Numbered from the stretch's first letter, positions 1 to 9,852 are shown. The stretch is DNA of 64,000 nt from Litorivita pollutaquae (GCF_003205515.1 NZ_KZ826483.1:186001-250000), one strand, 5' to 3'. The notes: generated by a model not told the origin, from the sequence alone. Program-made: numbers and translations.

Positions 1-518
1 GCAGCGGCACGTCGCGATGTCGCCCCGTGCAAGATCAAGGCCGTGTGAGCGGGCTGTATGAGGGCGGCGTCCACCTGTGCCAGCCCCGATTGCAGCCCTC
101 TTCTGTTGTGCCGGAGTATTGCGGGCACATGGGGTGGGACGGTGATCCATGCCACTGATCCGCAGAAAAAGCGGGGCCTGATGCAGGGCGAGCACGGCGC
201 CCTGATCGTGTAAGCGGAAGTTTGTATCGGTGCGTGTATCATCTGATCGCGCCCAACTCTGCGCGACCCGTTACTCATGCAGATATCCATCCTATGCTTG
301 ATATGGCCTCATAAATACATTGTTTTCAAGGCATTGCTTTAAGTGCCCGAGGGTGCGCGAAGGCACCGTCACGGTGGTCTGAGGCTTCGTTAACTTGGCG
401 TTGATACCTCTTTGCACATCGGGTCAGCCCCGGTTTGGCGAGACATGTGACAATCGAGCATTGGCCGCAGGGCCCCGCGTTTGGCGCGGGGGCTGCGCCC
501 ATGTGGAAAGGGACTTGG
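1..518. other. left-edge region with no supportable gene
   Basis: The first ~210 bases hold only short open stretches. One frame stops at 46-48, reopens and stops again at 211-213, so this could be the decayed or frameshifted 3' end of an upstream gene, but no family is recognisable. The rest is the leader of the beta-helix protein gene. A GAAAGGGA ribosome-binding site at about 506-513 marks the start codon at 519. An in-frame ATG at 435 has no comparable site. Confidence 0.4.
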
Positions 519-2816
519 ATGAACAAGGCGATTACGGATGGGGTGGTGTTTATGCCGCCCGAATTTTCGGTGGGACTCGACGTTTGGTCGAGCGGCAATG
601 GCACCCCCGGTTCGGATACTTATGACAACGCGGCCAATGCGGCTTTTGTGCCAGCAGATCAGGATTTCGGCGGCTGTCTTGAGGTTCAAACCATCTCCAG
701 CACAACCAAGCTGCGTTATATGGGCGAAACGCCGATGTTGCCGGGATGTTATCTGCGGGTGACGGCGCGGGTCAAAGTGGTCAGCGGCGCGTTGCCCGAT
801 GTGCGCATCGCCGGTTGGGCCGGTGGGGCGGGTGGTAGCCATGTCGGCGGCCTGCTTGAGACCGGTCCGGCAACGACGCTGGATAGCTACGGCAAGGTTT
901 TTGAAGTCTCTGCAATTATCGGATCGGGGCAGCGCACCGGTGTTGATATGGTTTGGGGCAGCGTGCCGCTTTACGGGCATTTCGGTTTGGACCTTGTCGG
1001 GAACGTCGGATCAATCGTGCGGATCGACGATATCGTTATCGAAGATGTCACCTCGGTGTTCCTGCGTGATATGATGAATTGGGTCGATGTGCGCGATTTC
1101 GGCGCGGTTGGTGATGGAACGACCGATGACCAGCCCGCGTTCGAGGCCGCCGATGATGCTGCGAACGGGCGGCGTGTGCTGGTGCCGGCGGGCACTTACT
1201 ACCTTGCCGATAGCATGACCTTCGAGAACCATGTTGAGTTCGAAGGCACGATCACTATGCCGGACGACAAGATTTTCTCGACCACCAAAGATTACAGCAT
1301 CTCGACATATATCGATGCGTTTGGCAGCGAGGAATTGGCGTTTAAAAAGGCGTTCCAGGCTTTGATAAACAACTCGGGACATGAATCGCTTGATCTGGAC
1401 GGGCGGCGCCTATCGTTTTCCGCGCCGATCGATATGCAAGCGGCGGTCGCCAACAAAAACTCCTATGCGCAGCGCCGTCATATTCACAACGGCCAGTTGA
1501 TTGCCGAAGGGACGACGAATTGGGAGACGGATGTTTACACCTCTCAGGCCAGCTATAATCGTTCCGATCCGAAACGGCTGACGAATGTGGTGAATGTGGC
1601 CAATATTCCGGTCGGATCATTGATCGAGGGCAATGGCGTCGGGCGCGAAGTCTATGTGCGCTCTAAAAATGTGGCGGCGCAAGAGATCGAGCTTTCGGCT
1701 CCCTTCTTTGATGCGGATGGCACCCAGACGTTTACCTTCAAGCGGTTCAAATACATCCTTGATTTCAGCGGTTTCGACTATCTCGATAAGTTGACGATCT
1801 CGAATGTCGAGTTTCAATGCTCGGGTGTTGCGAGCGCGGTGCTCTTGTCGCCTGCAGGTTTGATTTATCACTTCCGGGACTGCTTCTTCACGAAGCCATT
1901 GGATCGTGGCATCACCAGTCACGGCGAGGGGTGTCAGGGGATGCTCATCGACCGCTGTCAATGGCTGTCAAATGAAAGCGGCAAGCTTAGCCAAGAACGC
2001 CAATCGATCGGGTTTAACACCAACGGCAATGATGTGAAAATCCGCAATAACCGCGCCGTGCATATGCGCCATTTTGGTGTGATCGGGGGGTCCAGTTCGG
2101 TGATCACTGGCAACCATTGGTTCCAAGGGGACAGCGCACCGGCAGGCACGCGGATGGCGGGGATTGTTTTGACGCGGACCAATTGCCGCGCCACGATCAC
2201 CGGCAACTATGTCGATAACAGTTTTATCGAATGGGCCAATGAACATGACCCCGACCCCGACTATAATTCCGAATATAGTTTCTCGGGATTGAATATTTCG
2301 GGCAACACCTTCCTTGCGGGCTATGTCGCCAGCTGGTTCGGCTTTATCGTGATCAAACCGCATGGCCCCGGCCATTATATCAACGGGTTGAATGTGACCG
2401 GCAATGTGTTCCGTATTTTGGGCGGTACTAAGATTGACCAGATCGAGCGTGTTGATACGACCTATGCCGATCTTAGCTATGATCAATTGTCGAATGTGAC
2501 CTTCGCCGGCAATATGTTCAACGCGATCAAGAACCCGACATTCAATCCGCTCACCCTCCGGCATGAGGAAAATACCCTTAGCCAGACATGGGTGGTTGAT
2601 TGCGCGCCGCTTTTGCCATTCCACGGTTGGGCAAAACTGGTCGAAGGATTGACCTTCGAGGGCAAGATCGCGACCAACAACAACACCTCGCACCATGAGG
2701 TGCCCTATGTGAAGATCAAGCAGGGGGCTAACAGCGATCAACTGAATCTTGTCTGGTCGCGTGACGTGACCGGCACCGTGGTGCTCAAGGTCCGAATGGA
2801 CAACCCTCTCGATTGA
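519..2816 (+). CDS. right-handed beta-helix protein, pectate-lyase/GH28-related (surface or tailspike-like)
   Basis: 765 residues from ATG 519, chosen for the GAAAGGGA site just upstream. The first ~190 residues (MPPEFSVGLDVWS to IVRIDDIVIED) look like a beta-sandwich carbohydrate-binding-type module. Then comes the classic opening of pectate-lyase-superfamily helices, VRDFGAVGDGTTDD, followed by VLVPAGTYYL and a long run of short strand/turn repeats rich in N-x-(I/F)-x-G (NRAVHMRHFGVIGG, ISGNTFLAG, VTGNVFRI, FAGNMF). This fold binds or cleaves polysaccharides in enzymes and phage tailspikes. I see no signal peptide, no phage neighbours and no assignable catalytic residues. A surface or extracellular polysaccharide role is inferred; hydrolase activity is unproven. 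A strong terminator follows at once, so it is probably monocistronic. Confidence 0.8.
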   Translation: MNKAITDGVVFMPPEFSVGLDVWSSGNGTPGSDTYDNAANAAFVPADQDFGGCLEVQTISSTTKLRYMGETPMLPGCYLRVTARVKVVSGALPDVRIAGWAGGAGGSHVGGLLETGPATTLDSYGKVFEVSAIIGSGQRTGVDMVWGSVPLYGHFGLDLVGNVGSIVRIDDIVIEDVTSVFLRDMMNWVDVRDFGAVGDGTTDDQPAFEAADDAANGRRVLVPAGTYYLADSMTFENHVEFEGTITMPDDKIFSTTKDYSISTYIDAFGSEELAFKKAFQALINNSGHESLDLDGRRLSFSAPIDMQAAVANKNSYAQRRHIHNGQLIAEGTTNWETDVYTSQASYNRSDPKRLTNVVNVANIPVGSLIEGNGVGREVYVRSKNVAAQEIELSAPFFDADGTQTFTFKRFKYILDFSGFDYLDKLTISNVEFQCSGVASAVLLSPAGLIYHFRDCFFTKPLDRGITSHGEGCQGMLIDRCQWLSNESGKLSQERQSIGFNTNGNDVKIRNNRAVHMRHFGVIGGSSSVITGNHWFQGDSAPAGTRMAGIVLTRTNCRATITGNYVDNSFIEWANEHDPDPDYNSEYSFSGLNISGNTFLAGYVASWFGFIVIKPHGPGHYINGLNVTGNVFRILGGTKIDQIERVDTTYADLSYDQLSNVTFAGNMFNAIKNPTFNPLTLRHEENTLSQTWVVDCAPLLPFHGWAKLVEGLTFEGKIATNNNTSHHEVPYVKIKQGANSDQLNLVWSRDVTGTVVLKVRMDNPLD

Positions 2817-2835
2817 TCATGAGAGATAGCAATCT

Positions 2836-2865
2836 CGGGCGTCCCATTGGGGCGCCCGTTTTGTT
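2836..2865 (+). terminator. Rho-independent terminator after the beta-helix gene
   Basis: Two 10-bp arms, CGGGCGTCCC at 2836-2845 and GGGGCGCCCG at 2849-2858, pair with a single T-G wobble around a 3-nt loop and are followed by TTTTGTT. It lies 20 nt after the stop codon. The convergent gene ending at 2873 would also read through the stem, but there is no T-tract in that direction. Confidence 0.9.
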
Positions 2866-2872
2866 ATGGCGG

Positions 2873-3523
2873 TCAGAAATCCCGCCACATGCCGACCTTG
2901 AACCCATAGTTATTGTCCCCGACAAGCCCGACGGCCAGCCCGACCTCGATGTTGGTTTGCTCGCCGGTCTTGAATACGAAGGACGGGGCAAACCGGGCGA
3001 AGGGCGGGTCGAGGGCCGAAATGCCGGTTTGCAATTGCAAAATGGTTTTCATTGTCGGGTGATAGGAAAGGCCAAAGGTGATGTCGCTTTTGAGGTCGAC
3101 CCGCCCGGTGGTAAGTGTGTATTCCATCACGGTATCGACGGCGACCCATCCCGAACCTTTGTCGGTGCTGAAGCCTTTGCCATACGAAAGACCAGGGCGG
3201 ATGGCGGGTTCACCGGCCAGATATCCAAATCCCAGATCAACGCCAAACTTATGGCCATTGTTCGTGCTTAACAGCGGATGGCTGGCAAAGAGGATCGTCT
3301 TGTTTTTGCCCGACACGCCGCGGCCTGTATCGAGGCCGAGGGTGATTTTATCGGTGACACCATATTCAAGATACAGGGCGGTATATGTGTTGACGGGCGG
3401 CAGGAAATCCCGGTCGGTCAATTGGAAGCTGACGGAGGCAAATCCGTTGCCCTGTCCGCGCGGCCAAGCGCCCGCAAAAAGCGGGTTCGCGAGAAGCGCA
3501 AACAAAACGACCAACCGGAGCAT
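2873..3523 (-). CDS. outer-membrane beta-barrel protein, unknown function
   Basis: 216 residues from an ATG preceded by AAAGGAGG. It opens with a Sec signal peptide (MLRLVVLFALLANPLFAGA, cleavage probably after AGA or GAW). The body is an alternating pattern of short amphipathic strands with glycine-rich turns (YLEYGVTDKITLGLDTG, FGVDLGFGYLAG, LKSDITFGLSY, IEVGLAVGLVG). It ends in phenylalanine (VGMWRDF), the usual last residue of outer-membrane barrels recognised by BamA. The length would suit an 8-10 strand barrel. It sits alone between a convergent gene and a response regulator on the same strand. Substrate and role are not deducible. Calling it an outer-membrane barrel is inference from pattern. 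Confidence 0.7.
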   Translation of the reverse strand: MLRLVVLFALLANPLFAGAWPRGQGNGFASVSFQLTDRDFLPPVNTYTALYLEYGVTDKITLGLDTGRGVSGKNKTILFASHPLLSTNNGHKFGVDLGFGYLAGEPAIRPGLSYGKGFSTDKGSGWVAVDTVMEYTLTTGRVDLKSDITFGLSYHPTMKTILQLQTGISALDPPFARFAPSFVFKTGEQTNIEVGLAVGLVGDNNYGFKVGMWRDF

Positions 3524-3571
3524 ACCGCCTCCTTTATGCGTTAAGGTTAGTTAAAACTGGTAAACGGGATC

Positions 3572-4369
3572 TTAATATATGTGGGGTGGGGCGATATCCT
3601 GCGCAGAAGAGCTGTGGCGATGGGTGGTTTCGCCTTGGCGGCACGCGCGGTTATCCGCGCCTTTTTCACTGTAGGAACAGGCGTCCATTGATGTGGCCTC
3701 TTGTGGCGCGATCCGGAACCCGCGCGCAACGCGTGTGGGGAACACCTCCTCTGTTGCGCCCAATGCGGCCATTTTCGAGCGGATGCGACCGAGATGCACA
3801 TCAATCATGTTGGTGTCTGGTTTTTCTTCCCATGCGCCGAGTTGCGACGTGATCGTTTCGCGGGCGCTCAAGCTGCCGCCGCGCAGGGTTAGCATTTCAA
3901 TCACTTCATATTCAAAGCGGGTCAACTGCATGGGGCTGCCGTTGATTTGGACCGATTGGGTGGTCAGGTTGACCTCCATATGGCCGGTTCGCACGATAGG
4001 GGTGCTGAACCCGGCGCTGCGGCGCACATAGGCTCGCAGCTGTGCGGCGATCACGGCGGGATCGGTATCATGACGGATGAGAGTGCTTGCGCCGAGATCC
4101 ATCATCATGCGCTGCGTCTCGATGTCCGCCTGTGCGGCCGTGGCGCAGATTGGTGTATGTGGCAAGATTGCGCGGAGGCTGTGCAAAATCTCTTTGCCGC
4201 GCATGTCCGGTAGGTCAAGATCAAACAAAACAGCATCCTGCATACCGTTGCGAGCGATCTCGATCAGCTCTGCTCCATCATTGGCAATTGAGACGTAAAA
4301 CCCGGCGGACCGCAGGTCATGGGCGATGGTGCAGGTGGCCCAATTGGTGTCTGAAATGAGAATACGCAT
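3572..4369 (-). CDS. orphan OmpR/CtrA-like response regulator with an atypical receiver
   Basis: 265 residues from MRILISDTNW; 30 upstream in-frame codons do not look like a receiver and are excluded. Receiver at 1-115: the phospho-acceptor is probably D50 in FDLDLPDMRG. The usual paired acidic residues are reduced to one (ISD), and the lysine of the KP motif is replaced (LIRHD), so phosphorylation control may be altered. The winged-helix output at ~125-225 (LTRFEYEVIEMLTLRGG, MIDVHLGRIRSKM, VARGFRI) resembles the CtrA/FtcR branch of the OmpR family. The C-terminal ~40 residues are polar and probably disordered. No histidine kinase is next to it. Targets cannot be read from the sequence; cell cycle or flagella would be typical for the branch, but this is inference. 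Confidence 0.8.
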   Translation of the reverse strand: MRILISDTNWATCTIAHDLRSAGFYVSIANDGAELIEIARNGMQDAVLFDLDLPDMRGKEILHSLRAILPHTPICATAAQADIETQRMMMDLGASTLIRHDTDPAVIAAQLRAYVRRSAGFSTPIVRTGHMEVNLTTQSVQINGSPMQLTRFEYEVIEMLTLRGGSLSARETITSQLGAWEEKPDTNMIDVHLGRIRSKMAALGATEEVFPTRVARGFRIAPQEATSMDACSYSEKGADNRACRQGETTHRHSSSAQDIAPPHIY

Positions 4370-4782
4370 GTTTGTGCTCTTATCCGTTGTCCCGACAAGG
4401 GATGGGCGCGCAGGGATGCGTCGGAGGAAACCCGCATCTTGCGGCCCATACCGTGTCAATCATGAGAAGATCGTCAAAGCAGCGGACCGGAGAGAGACGG
4501 CAGGCGTGTCTTTACGTCTGTCATCCATTGTAGGGGATGCGCGTCCGGCGGTCACTTATACGAAAGGGTAGAAACCCCTTGTTTGTAGGGGGTTGGTTAA
4601 CTGGTTAACCGGATTTGATGCGGAGGTGGGTCTTTAAACGGTGGCGTCCGGATCATGTTTGAGGGCGCATCTTCGCCCACAAGCACGGTGCGCCTGACCC
4701 TGGGTGGGTGCGCAGCGCCCTCCCGTGGGGAGGGTCGGGCGCTGTCCAAATCACAGATTTGGGCATGGGGTTAACGTGGAAC
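4370..4782. other. intergenic region with palindromes between the regulator and the DUF3800 gene
   Basis: This 413-bp divergent spacer holds no convincing gene. It has an inverted repeat GGTTAA-CTGG-TTAACC at 4595-4610, just after a short AACCCC/GGGGTT hairpin (4573-4594), and two hairpins at 4713-4762 annotated separately. The TTAA pairs recall CtrA-type half-sites, but their spacing (4 nt) is not the usual 7. Confidence 0.5.
4713..4762. repeat. two consecutive stem-loops ahead of the DUF3800 gene
   Basis: First stem: CAGCG (4713-4717) with CGCTG (4740-4744), enclosing a perfect CCCTCCC/GGGAGGG stem (4718-4724, 4728-4734). Second stem: CCAAATC (4746-4752) and GATTTGG (4756-4762) with a 3-nt ACA loop. 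They end 20 nt before the chosen start of the DUF3800 gene and fall on the boundary between GC-rich and AT-rich DNA. Confidence 0.6.
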
Positions 4783-5628
4783 ATGTGGCAGCTTCAAAGG
4801 GATAAAATAGTAGTAGGTGTCACATTGAATTACACATTGTTTGTCGATGAGAGTGGGCAATCTGGGATTACCAAAATTAGAGATGAGATGCGTGGTGGTG
4901 CCTCCCCGTATATGACGATGGCTGGCGTGTTGATCCCAAACAGTAAACTGGTCGAGTATCGATTGGACTTGCAACGTTTGGTCGACGAGTTTGGCAAGAA
5001 GGACTTGCATTGTTCTAAACTCAACCATGTCCAGATTGTCAGGTTCGCAAAAGTGTTAGCGAGCTGCAGGGTCAAAATTTTCGCCGTTATCTCAAGAAAA
5101 GAGACCCTAGGGGAATACCGCGAGGAGATTGGGAAAAACGATAAAATGTATTACAATAAGTGTGCCCAATATCTACTTGAACGAGTTGGGCGATTTATGG
5201 CCACGCATGATCTCAAGGAAGAGCATTTGGAGGTCATTTTTGAGGATGGCGGTTTTGATTATGGTAAGCTTCGAGCCCTGATCTCAAAGTGCAGGCGGAC
5301 CCTTCGGAATGCTGGTACTGAATATTTGAGGTACGTAAACCCTTATTCCATCCAAGCCAAAGCAAAGGGCGAGGAACCGTTGCTACAATTTGCTGATCTT
5401 GTTGCACATGGATTTTTCAAATGTGTGGATGACGGTCCATCTAGCTTTGGTGTGTTTGAAACACGCTACGTCGCAGAAATTAAGGATAAGATCTTTGCGG
5501 ACCCAAAGAGTGGTGATCCTCTCAAATGGGGAATCTTTCCTATCCACAGTTGGTGTGACTTGAAGTTGAACGAGGAAGTGCTTGGTTTCTTTAAGGGTTT
5601 ACGGGTAGAAAAAGCCAATACATCCTAA
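4783..5628 (+). CDS. DUF3800 domain protein (putative RNase H-fold nuclease)
   Basis: About 281 residues from ATG 4783. In-frame starts at 4708 and 4765 lie inside or beside stem-loops and are less likely; none has a strong ribosome-binding site, so the start is uncertain. The N-terminal strand YTLFVDESG carries the conserved acidic residues of DUF3800, followed by [10 protein letters not shown], a mid-protein acidic strand VIFEDGG and the late [10 protein letters not shown] motif. DUF3800 proteins are thought to have an RNase H-like fold and are frequent in defence islands and mobile DNA, but are biochemically little known. Base composition is clearly more AT-rich than both flanks, which suggests horizontal acquisition. 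It overlaps uvrB tail to tail by 4 bp. Confidence 0.8.
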   Translation: MWQLQRDKIVVGVTLNYTLFVDESGQSGITKIRDEMRGGASPYMTMAGVLIPNSKLVEYRLDLQRLVDEFGKKDLHCSKLNHVQIVRFAKVLASCRVKIFAVISRKETLGEYREEIGKNDKMYYNKCAQYLLERVGRFMATHDLKEEHLEVIFEDGGFDYGKLRALISKCRRTLRNAGTEYLRYVNPYSIQAKAKGEEPLLQFADLVAHGFFKCVDDGPSSFGVFETRYVAEIKDKIFADPKSGDPLKWGIFPIHSWCDLKLNEEVLGFFKGLRVEKANTS

Positions 5629-7823
5629 CGCTTCGCGCGCCTCGGCTTGCCACCCCGTTGCCCGCCGCGTCCGCCGGTGGAGCGCCCGCGTTTGGCGGCG
5701 GATTGTTCGACGGCGGCTTCGACCGCCGATTGCCGTGCCAGCGGGTCGTCGGAGACCACCAAATCGACCGCCTCCAACCGTTTGACCTCGTCGCGCAGGC
5801 GGGCGGCCTCTTCAAATTCGAGGTTCTCGGCGGCTTTGCGCATATCTTGGCGCAGCCCGTCGAGATGCGCCTCCAGATTGGCGCCATGCATCGGTTTATC
5901 GATGGTGGCGGTGACGCGGTTCATATCCACATCGCCTTTGTAAAGGCCCGCCAGAATGTCCTCGACGTTCTTTTTCACCGTTGCCGGGGTGATGCCGTGC
6001 TCCTCGTTATAAGCGATTTGCTTGGCGCGGCGGCGGTCGGTTTCGCCCATGGCGCGTTCCATCGATCCGGTGATGCGGTCGGCATACATGATCACGCGGC
6101 CTTCGGCGTTACGCGCGGCGCGGCCAATGGTTTGGATCAATGAGGTTTCAGAGCGCAAAAAGCCCTCTTTGTCCGCGTCCAGAATGGCCACCAAACCGCA
6201 TTCGGGAATGTCCAACCCCTCGCGCAACAGGTTAATCCCGATCAGCACATCAAACGCCCCGAGCCGCAAATCGCGCAGGATTTCGATGCGTTCAATCGTG
6301 TCGATATCCGAGTGCATATAGCGCACGCGAATCCCCTGTTCATGCAGATATTCGGTCAGGTCTTCGGACATGCGTTTGGTCAACGTGGTGACCAAAACGC
6401 GCATGTCTTGGGCCGCAACCTTGCGGATTTCATCCAGTAAATCATCCACTTGGGTGTTCACCGGACGAATTTCGATCATTGGATCCAAAAGCCCGGTGGG
6501 ACGGATCACCTGTTCGGCAAAAACGCCGCCGGATTGTTCCAACTCCCATTTCGATGGGGTGGCCGAGACGAAAACCGACTGCGGGCGCATCGCGTCCCAT
6601 TCCTCGAACTTCAGCGGGCGGTTGTCCATGCAGGACGGCAAGCGGAACCCGTGTTCGGCCAAAACCGATTTGCGCCGAAAGTCACCTTTGTACATGGCGC
6701 CGATTTGCGGCACCGAGACGTGGGATTCATCGGCAAAAACGATGGCATTGTCGGGAATGAATTCGAACAGGGTGGGGGGCGGCTCGCCGGGTGCACGGCC
6801 GGTCAGATAGCGCGAATAATTCTCGATGCCGTTGCAGACCCCCGTAGCTTCGAGCATCTCTAGATCAAAAGTGCACCGCTGCTCCAACCGCTGCGCTTCC
6901 AACAATTTGCCCTCGTTCACCAATTGGTCGAGCCTCTGGCGCAGCTCTTTCTTGATACCGATGATGGCCTGATTCATCGTCGGTTTTGGCGTGACGTAAT
7001 GCGAATTGGCGTAGACGCGGATTTGATCGAAACTGCCGGTTTTCTCACCGGTGAGCGGGTCGAATTCGGTGATGCTTTCCAATTCCTCGCCAAAAAACGA
7101 CAATTTCCATGCGCGGTCCTCAAGGTGGGCGGGAAAGATCTCCAAACTGTCGCCGCGCACACGAAAGGACCCGCGGGTGAAGGCGGCGTCATTGCGGCGG
7201 TATTGCTGCGCAACCAGATCGGCCATGACCGCGCGTTGATCGTAACTTTGCCCAACCTTGAGATCCTGGGTCATTGCACCATAGGTTTCGACCGAACCGA
7301 TGCCGTAAATGCACGACACCGAGGCGATGATGATCACATCGTCACGCTCCAGCAGCGCCCGCGTCGCCGAATGGCGCATGCGGTCGATTTGTTCGTTGAT
7401 CTGGCTCTCTTTTTCGATGAACGTATCGGAGCGCGCCACATAGGCTTCGGGTTGATAATAGTCGTAATAGGAGACGAAATATTCCACCGCGTTGTCGGGG
7501 AAGAAGCCTTTGAATTCGCCATATAGCTGCGCCGCGAGGGTTTTATTCGGGGCAAGGATGATCGCGGGGCGTTGGGTGCCCTCGATGACTTTGGCCATGG
7601 TAAAGGTTTTGCCGGTGCCCGTCGCGCCCAGCAGAACCTGATCATGCTCGCCCTCTTTCAACCCGCCGGACAGTTCCGCAATCGCCGTGGGTTGGTCCCC
7701 TGCCGGTTCAAACTCCGTATGCAAAACGAACGCTTTCCCACCCTCCAATTTCGGGCGGTTCTTCACATCCGGTGCAGCGGCGTGCATCATCGGCGGCAGG
7801 TTGTCGTTATGGGCGTAGGACAT
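5625..7823 (-). CDS. uvrB: excinuclease ABC subunit B
   Basis: 732 residues from [10 protein letters not shown], chosen for the AAAGGGAAA site upstream. Domain order is canonical: Walker A GATGTGKT at 66-73, the DNA-clamping beta-hairpin tyrosines around [10 protein letters not shown] (119-128), helicase motif II as DESH, helicase motifs V/VI with INLLREGLD and QTIGRAARN, and a C-terminal UVR coiled-coil ([17 protein letters not shown]) that contacts UvrC. A basic Gly/Arg-rich tail ([13 protein letters not shown]) extends beyond the UVR motif. UvrB loads at damaged bases with UvrA and hands over to UvrC in nucleotide excision repair. The gene stands alone, as is common. Confidence 0.98.
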   Translation of the reverse strand: MSYAHNDNLPPMMHAAAPDVKNRPKLEGGKAFVLHTEFEPAGDQPTAIAELSGGLKEGEHDQVLLGATGTGKTFTMAKVIEGTQRPAIILAPNKTLAAQLYGEFKGFFPDNAVEYFVSYYDYYQPEAYVARSDTFIEKESQINEQIDRMRHSATRALLERDDVIIIASVSCIYGIGSVETYGAMTQDLKVGQSYDQRAVMADLVAQQYRRNDAAFTRGSFRVRGDSLEIFPAHLEDRAWKLSFFGEELESITEFDPLTGEKTGSFDQIRVYANSHYVTPKPTMNQAIIGIKKELRQRLDQLVNEGKLLEAQRLEQRCTFDLEMLEATGVCNGIENYSRYLTGRAPGEPPPTLFEFIPDNAIVFADESHVSVPQIGAMYKGDFRRKSVLAEHGFRLPSCMDNRPLKFEEWDAMRPQSVFVSATPSKWELEQSGGVFAEQVIRPTGLLDPMIEIRPVNTQVDDLLDEIRKVAAQDMRVLVTTLTKRMSEDLTEYLHEQGIRVRYMHSDIDTIERIEILRDLRLGAFDVLIGINLLREGLDIPECGLVAILDADKEGFLRSETSLIQTIGRAARNAEGRVIMYADRITGSMERAMGETDRRRAKQIAYNEEHGITPATVKKNVEDILAGLYKGDVDMNRVTATIDKPMHGANLEAHLDGLRQDMRKAAENLEFEEAARLRDEVKRLEAVDLVVSDDPLARQSAVEAAVEQSAAKRGRSTGGRGGQRGGKPRRAKR

Positions 7824-8014
7824 CGGATTTCCCTTTTTCAGACCTCTTAACATGATCTGTCTTTGTTCTCATACAACCCCCTTGTGGGCGCTTGGCAACC
7901 CTTTGGCACGATGGATTGGCGGGAAAGCGCAAGATTGCGGACATATCCCGGCATTTCGCACCTTGCCGAGCGGGGCGGCATTTGGGATAACCACAGCGCA
8001 TAAGGAGAGTTGCC

Positions 8015-8326
8015 ATGCCTGCGCGTATTTACAAGCCTGCCAAATCAGCCATGTCCTCGGGCACGGCCAAAACCAAACATTGGGTGTTGGAGCATATGCC
8101 TGCTTCGGCGCGCGAGGTCGATCCTTTGATGGGGTGGACGTCATCCACAGACACGCAAGCGCAGGTGAAGTTGAAATTCGACAGTAAAGAAGAGGCCGTC
8201 GAATATGCGCTTGAGCATGGGATCGAAGCGACGGTGATCGAACCGAAGGTGCGCAAACCCAATGTGCGCCCCGGTGGATATGGTGAGAATTTCGCCACGA
8301 ACCGCCGCAGCGTTTGGACGCACTAA
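8015..8326 (+). CDS. NDUFS4-like accessory subunit of complex I (ETC complex I conserved-region protein)
   Basis: 103 residues with an AAGGAG site 7 nt before the ATG. It matches the small alphaproteobacterial relatives of mitochondrial NDUFS4: [14 protein letters not shown] at the start, [13 protein letters not shown], then [19 protein letters not shown] and a basic C-terminus ending [12 protein letters not shown]. The protein is known in alphaproteobacterial NADH:quinone oxidoreductase as a supernumerary subunit on the peripheral arm. No other nuo genes are near, which is usual because accessory-subunit genes lie outside the nuo operon. This is a good lineage marker for alphaproteobacteria. 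Confidence 0.92.
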   Translation: MPARIYKPAKSAMSSGTAKTKHWVLEHMPASAREVDPLMGWTSSTDTQAQVKLKFDSKEEAVEYALEHGIEATVIEPKVRKPNVRPGGYGENFATNRRSVWTH

Positions 8327-8534
8327 GCCTGTGTAAATCGGGACAAGGTTGTCGCGAAATCGGGGTGAAGATCCCGCGAAGATGATCTGATGCCTATATG
8401 CCGTGGTTCGCCTTGGTTGCGCCGCATGATAAGGATTGCCCCGGAATCCCGCGCATCCCCACATTCGCATCGACCTGACGGGCGGCCTCATTGGTCGCCC
8501 AAATTACTTTAAATCCGGCTGGAGCCTGCATCTG

Positions 8535-9461
8535 ATGACCATCACCCACCTTGTCACCCATTCCGGTGGCTTCCATGCCGACGAGCTTTTGTCCTCGGTC
8601 ATCCTGACACGGCTGTTTCCGGAGGCCGAGCTGGTCCGAACGCGGGACAAGACGTGGATCACACCTACCGAGAACAGGATTATTTATGACGTTGGCGGCG
8701 ATTTTGATGCCGCCGCGCAGATATTTGATCACCACCAGCGGCCCAATCCGCTGCGCGAAGATGGCCAGCCCTATAGCTCGTTCGGTCTGATCTGGGCGCA
8801 ATATGGCCGCGACTATTTACGTGCGATGGATGTGCCCGAGAAAGATGTCGAGGCGATTCATGCCTCCTTCGATCGCGGTTTCGTTCTACCGGTTGATCTG
8901 GTCGATAATGGTGCCGTGAACACCTCCGAGGCGGGGCCGCTGTTTTCGGGCATGACACTGCCGGTCCTGCTCGAAAGCCTGAAGACCGTGTTTGATGATC
9001 GCGAAGAAGGTGCCGATGATCGCGCTTTTATGGCCGCCCTGCCGGTGGCGCGCGCATTCGTCGAGGCGCAGATCAAGCGCAAAGCCGCAAAGTTTCGGGC
9101 CGAGGCCATGGTGATGACGGCCATAGAGGCCGCTGGCGAAGGCCGGGTTCTGGAGCTGCCGATGGGCATGCCGTTTCGTGCGGGCGTCGAAAAGGCAGGC
9201 GCCGATCATTTGTTGTTCGTCATCCACCCGCGTGGCGATGACTGGGCGCTGACCACGATCCGCGTCGGCGATGACACGTTCGATAACCGCGCTGATTTAC
9301 CAGCCGCATGGGCAGGGCTGACCGATGCGGCGCTTGAAGCCGCCAGCGGTGTGGCAGGCGCGAAATTCTGCCACAACGGCCGCTTCATCGCCGTGGCCGC
9401 ATCGCGTGAGGCAGTCCTGAAAATGGCAGAGATTGCAGTGACCGAAGCCTTGGCTGAGTAA
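8535..9461 (+). CDS. MYG1/UPF0160 family metal-dependent protein
   Basis: 308 residues from MTITHLVTHSGGFHADE; a GGAG site lies 10 nt upstream, and the 33 in-frame codons before it are excluded. Conserved MYG1 features are THSGGFHADELLS near the N-terminus, FDHHQ at about residue 65, and late HPRGDDWALTTIR and CHNGRFIAVAAS. Eukaryotic MYG1 acts as a 3'-5' exonuclease that couples nuclear and mitochondrial RNA processing; bacterial members are uncharacterised and share the DHH-like metal ligands. The gene is probably monocistronic. Function in the cell is not known; nuclease activity is inferred from the family. Confidence 0.88.
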   Translation: MTITHLVTHSGGFHADELLSSVILTRLFPEAELVRTRDKTWITPTENRIIYDVGGDFDAAAQIFDHHQRPNPLREDGQPYSSFGLIWAQYGRDYLRAMDVPEKDVEAIHASFDRGFVLPVDLVDNGAVNTSEAGPLFSGMTLPVLLESLKTVFDDREEGADDRAFMAALPVARAFVEAQIKRKAAKFRAEAMVMTAIEAAGEGRVLELPMGMPFRAGVEKAGADHLLFVIHPRGDDWALTTIRVGDDTFDNRADLPAAWAGLTDAALEAASGVAGAKFCHNGRFIAVAASREAVLKMAEIAVTEALAE

Positions 9462-9852
9462 GCCGCAGGGGTGGCACCTGCAGCCGGCTCGAAGTGACTA
9501 TTCAGAAACTGAGCTTGGCTGGCCTTGTGCTGCGGAGTGGGCGGATTGCGGACCTTCGCTGCGTACGTAAACTAAATTGGACAACTTGAAAAAGGAGACG
9601 TTCAGTGCGGCGGTCCAGTTTCTCGATGTACCAAAGCCGTCAGTTGAATTTTGTCCGTTCCAATTGGAATTTGCCTGAAAGTAAACGGTGCGAATAGGGT
9701 TTTGAACACAGAGTGATCAACCGACAGAAACGTGTTAAAGGGCTGAAAAAACAGTCGTAGTCGAGGGGGCTTGGCTGTTTTATCTACGTCAGTTTCTCCA
9801 TGGCAAGGCAGGCGTCTGCCAAAGGTTTCAGGTTTCTCTACGCTATAGAAAC
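9462..9852. other. intergenic region after the MYG1 gene
   Basis: 391 bp without a convincing gene. A 30-codon GTG-started ORF (9605-9697) has an AAGGAG site 7 nt upstream but no recognisable sequence. At the right end, AGGTTTCT (9830-9837) and AGAAACCT (9847-9854) form an 8-bp stem over the stop codon of the leftward GNAT gene, without a T-tract. Confidence 0.45.

Noticed and set aside
3541-3554. CtrA binding site TTAA-N6-TTAA before the outer-membrane protein gene
   Set aside because: The spacing is 6 nt, not the 7 nt of the consensus; similar short AT motifs occur by chance.
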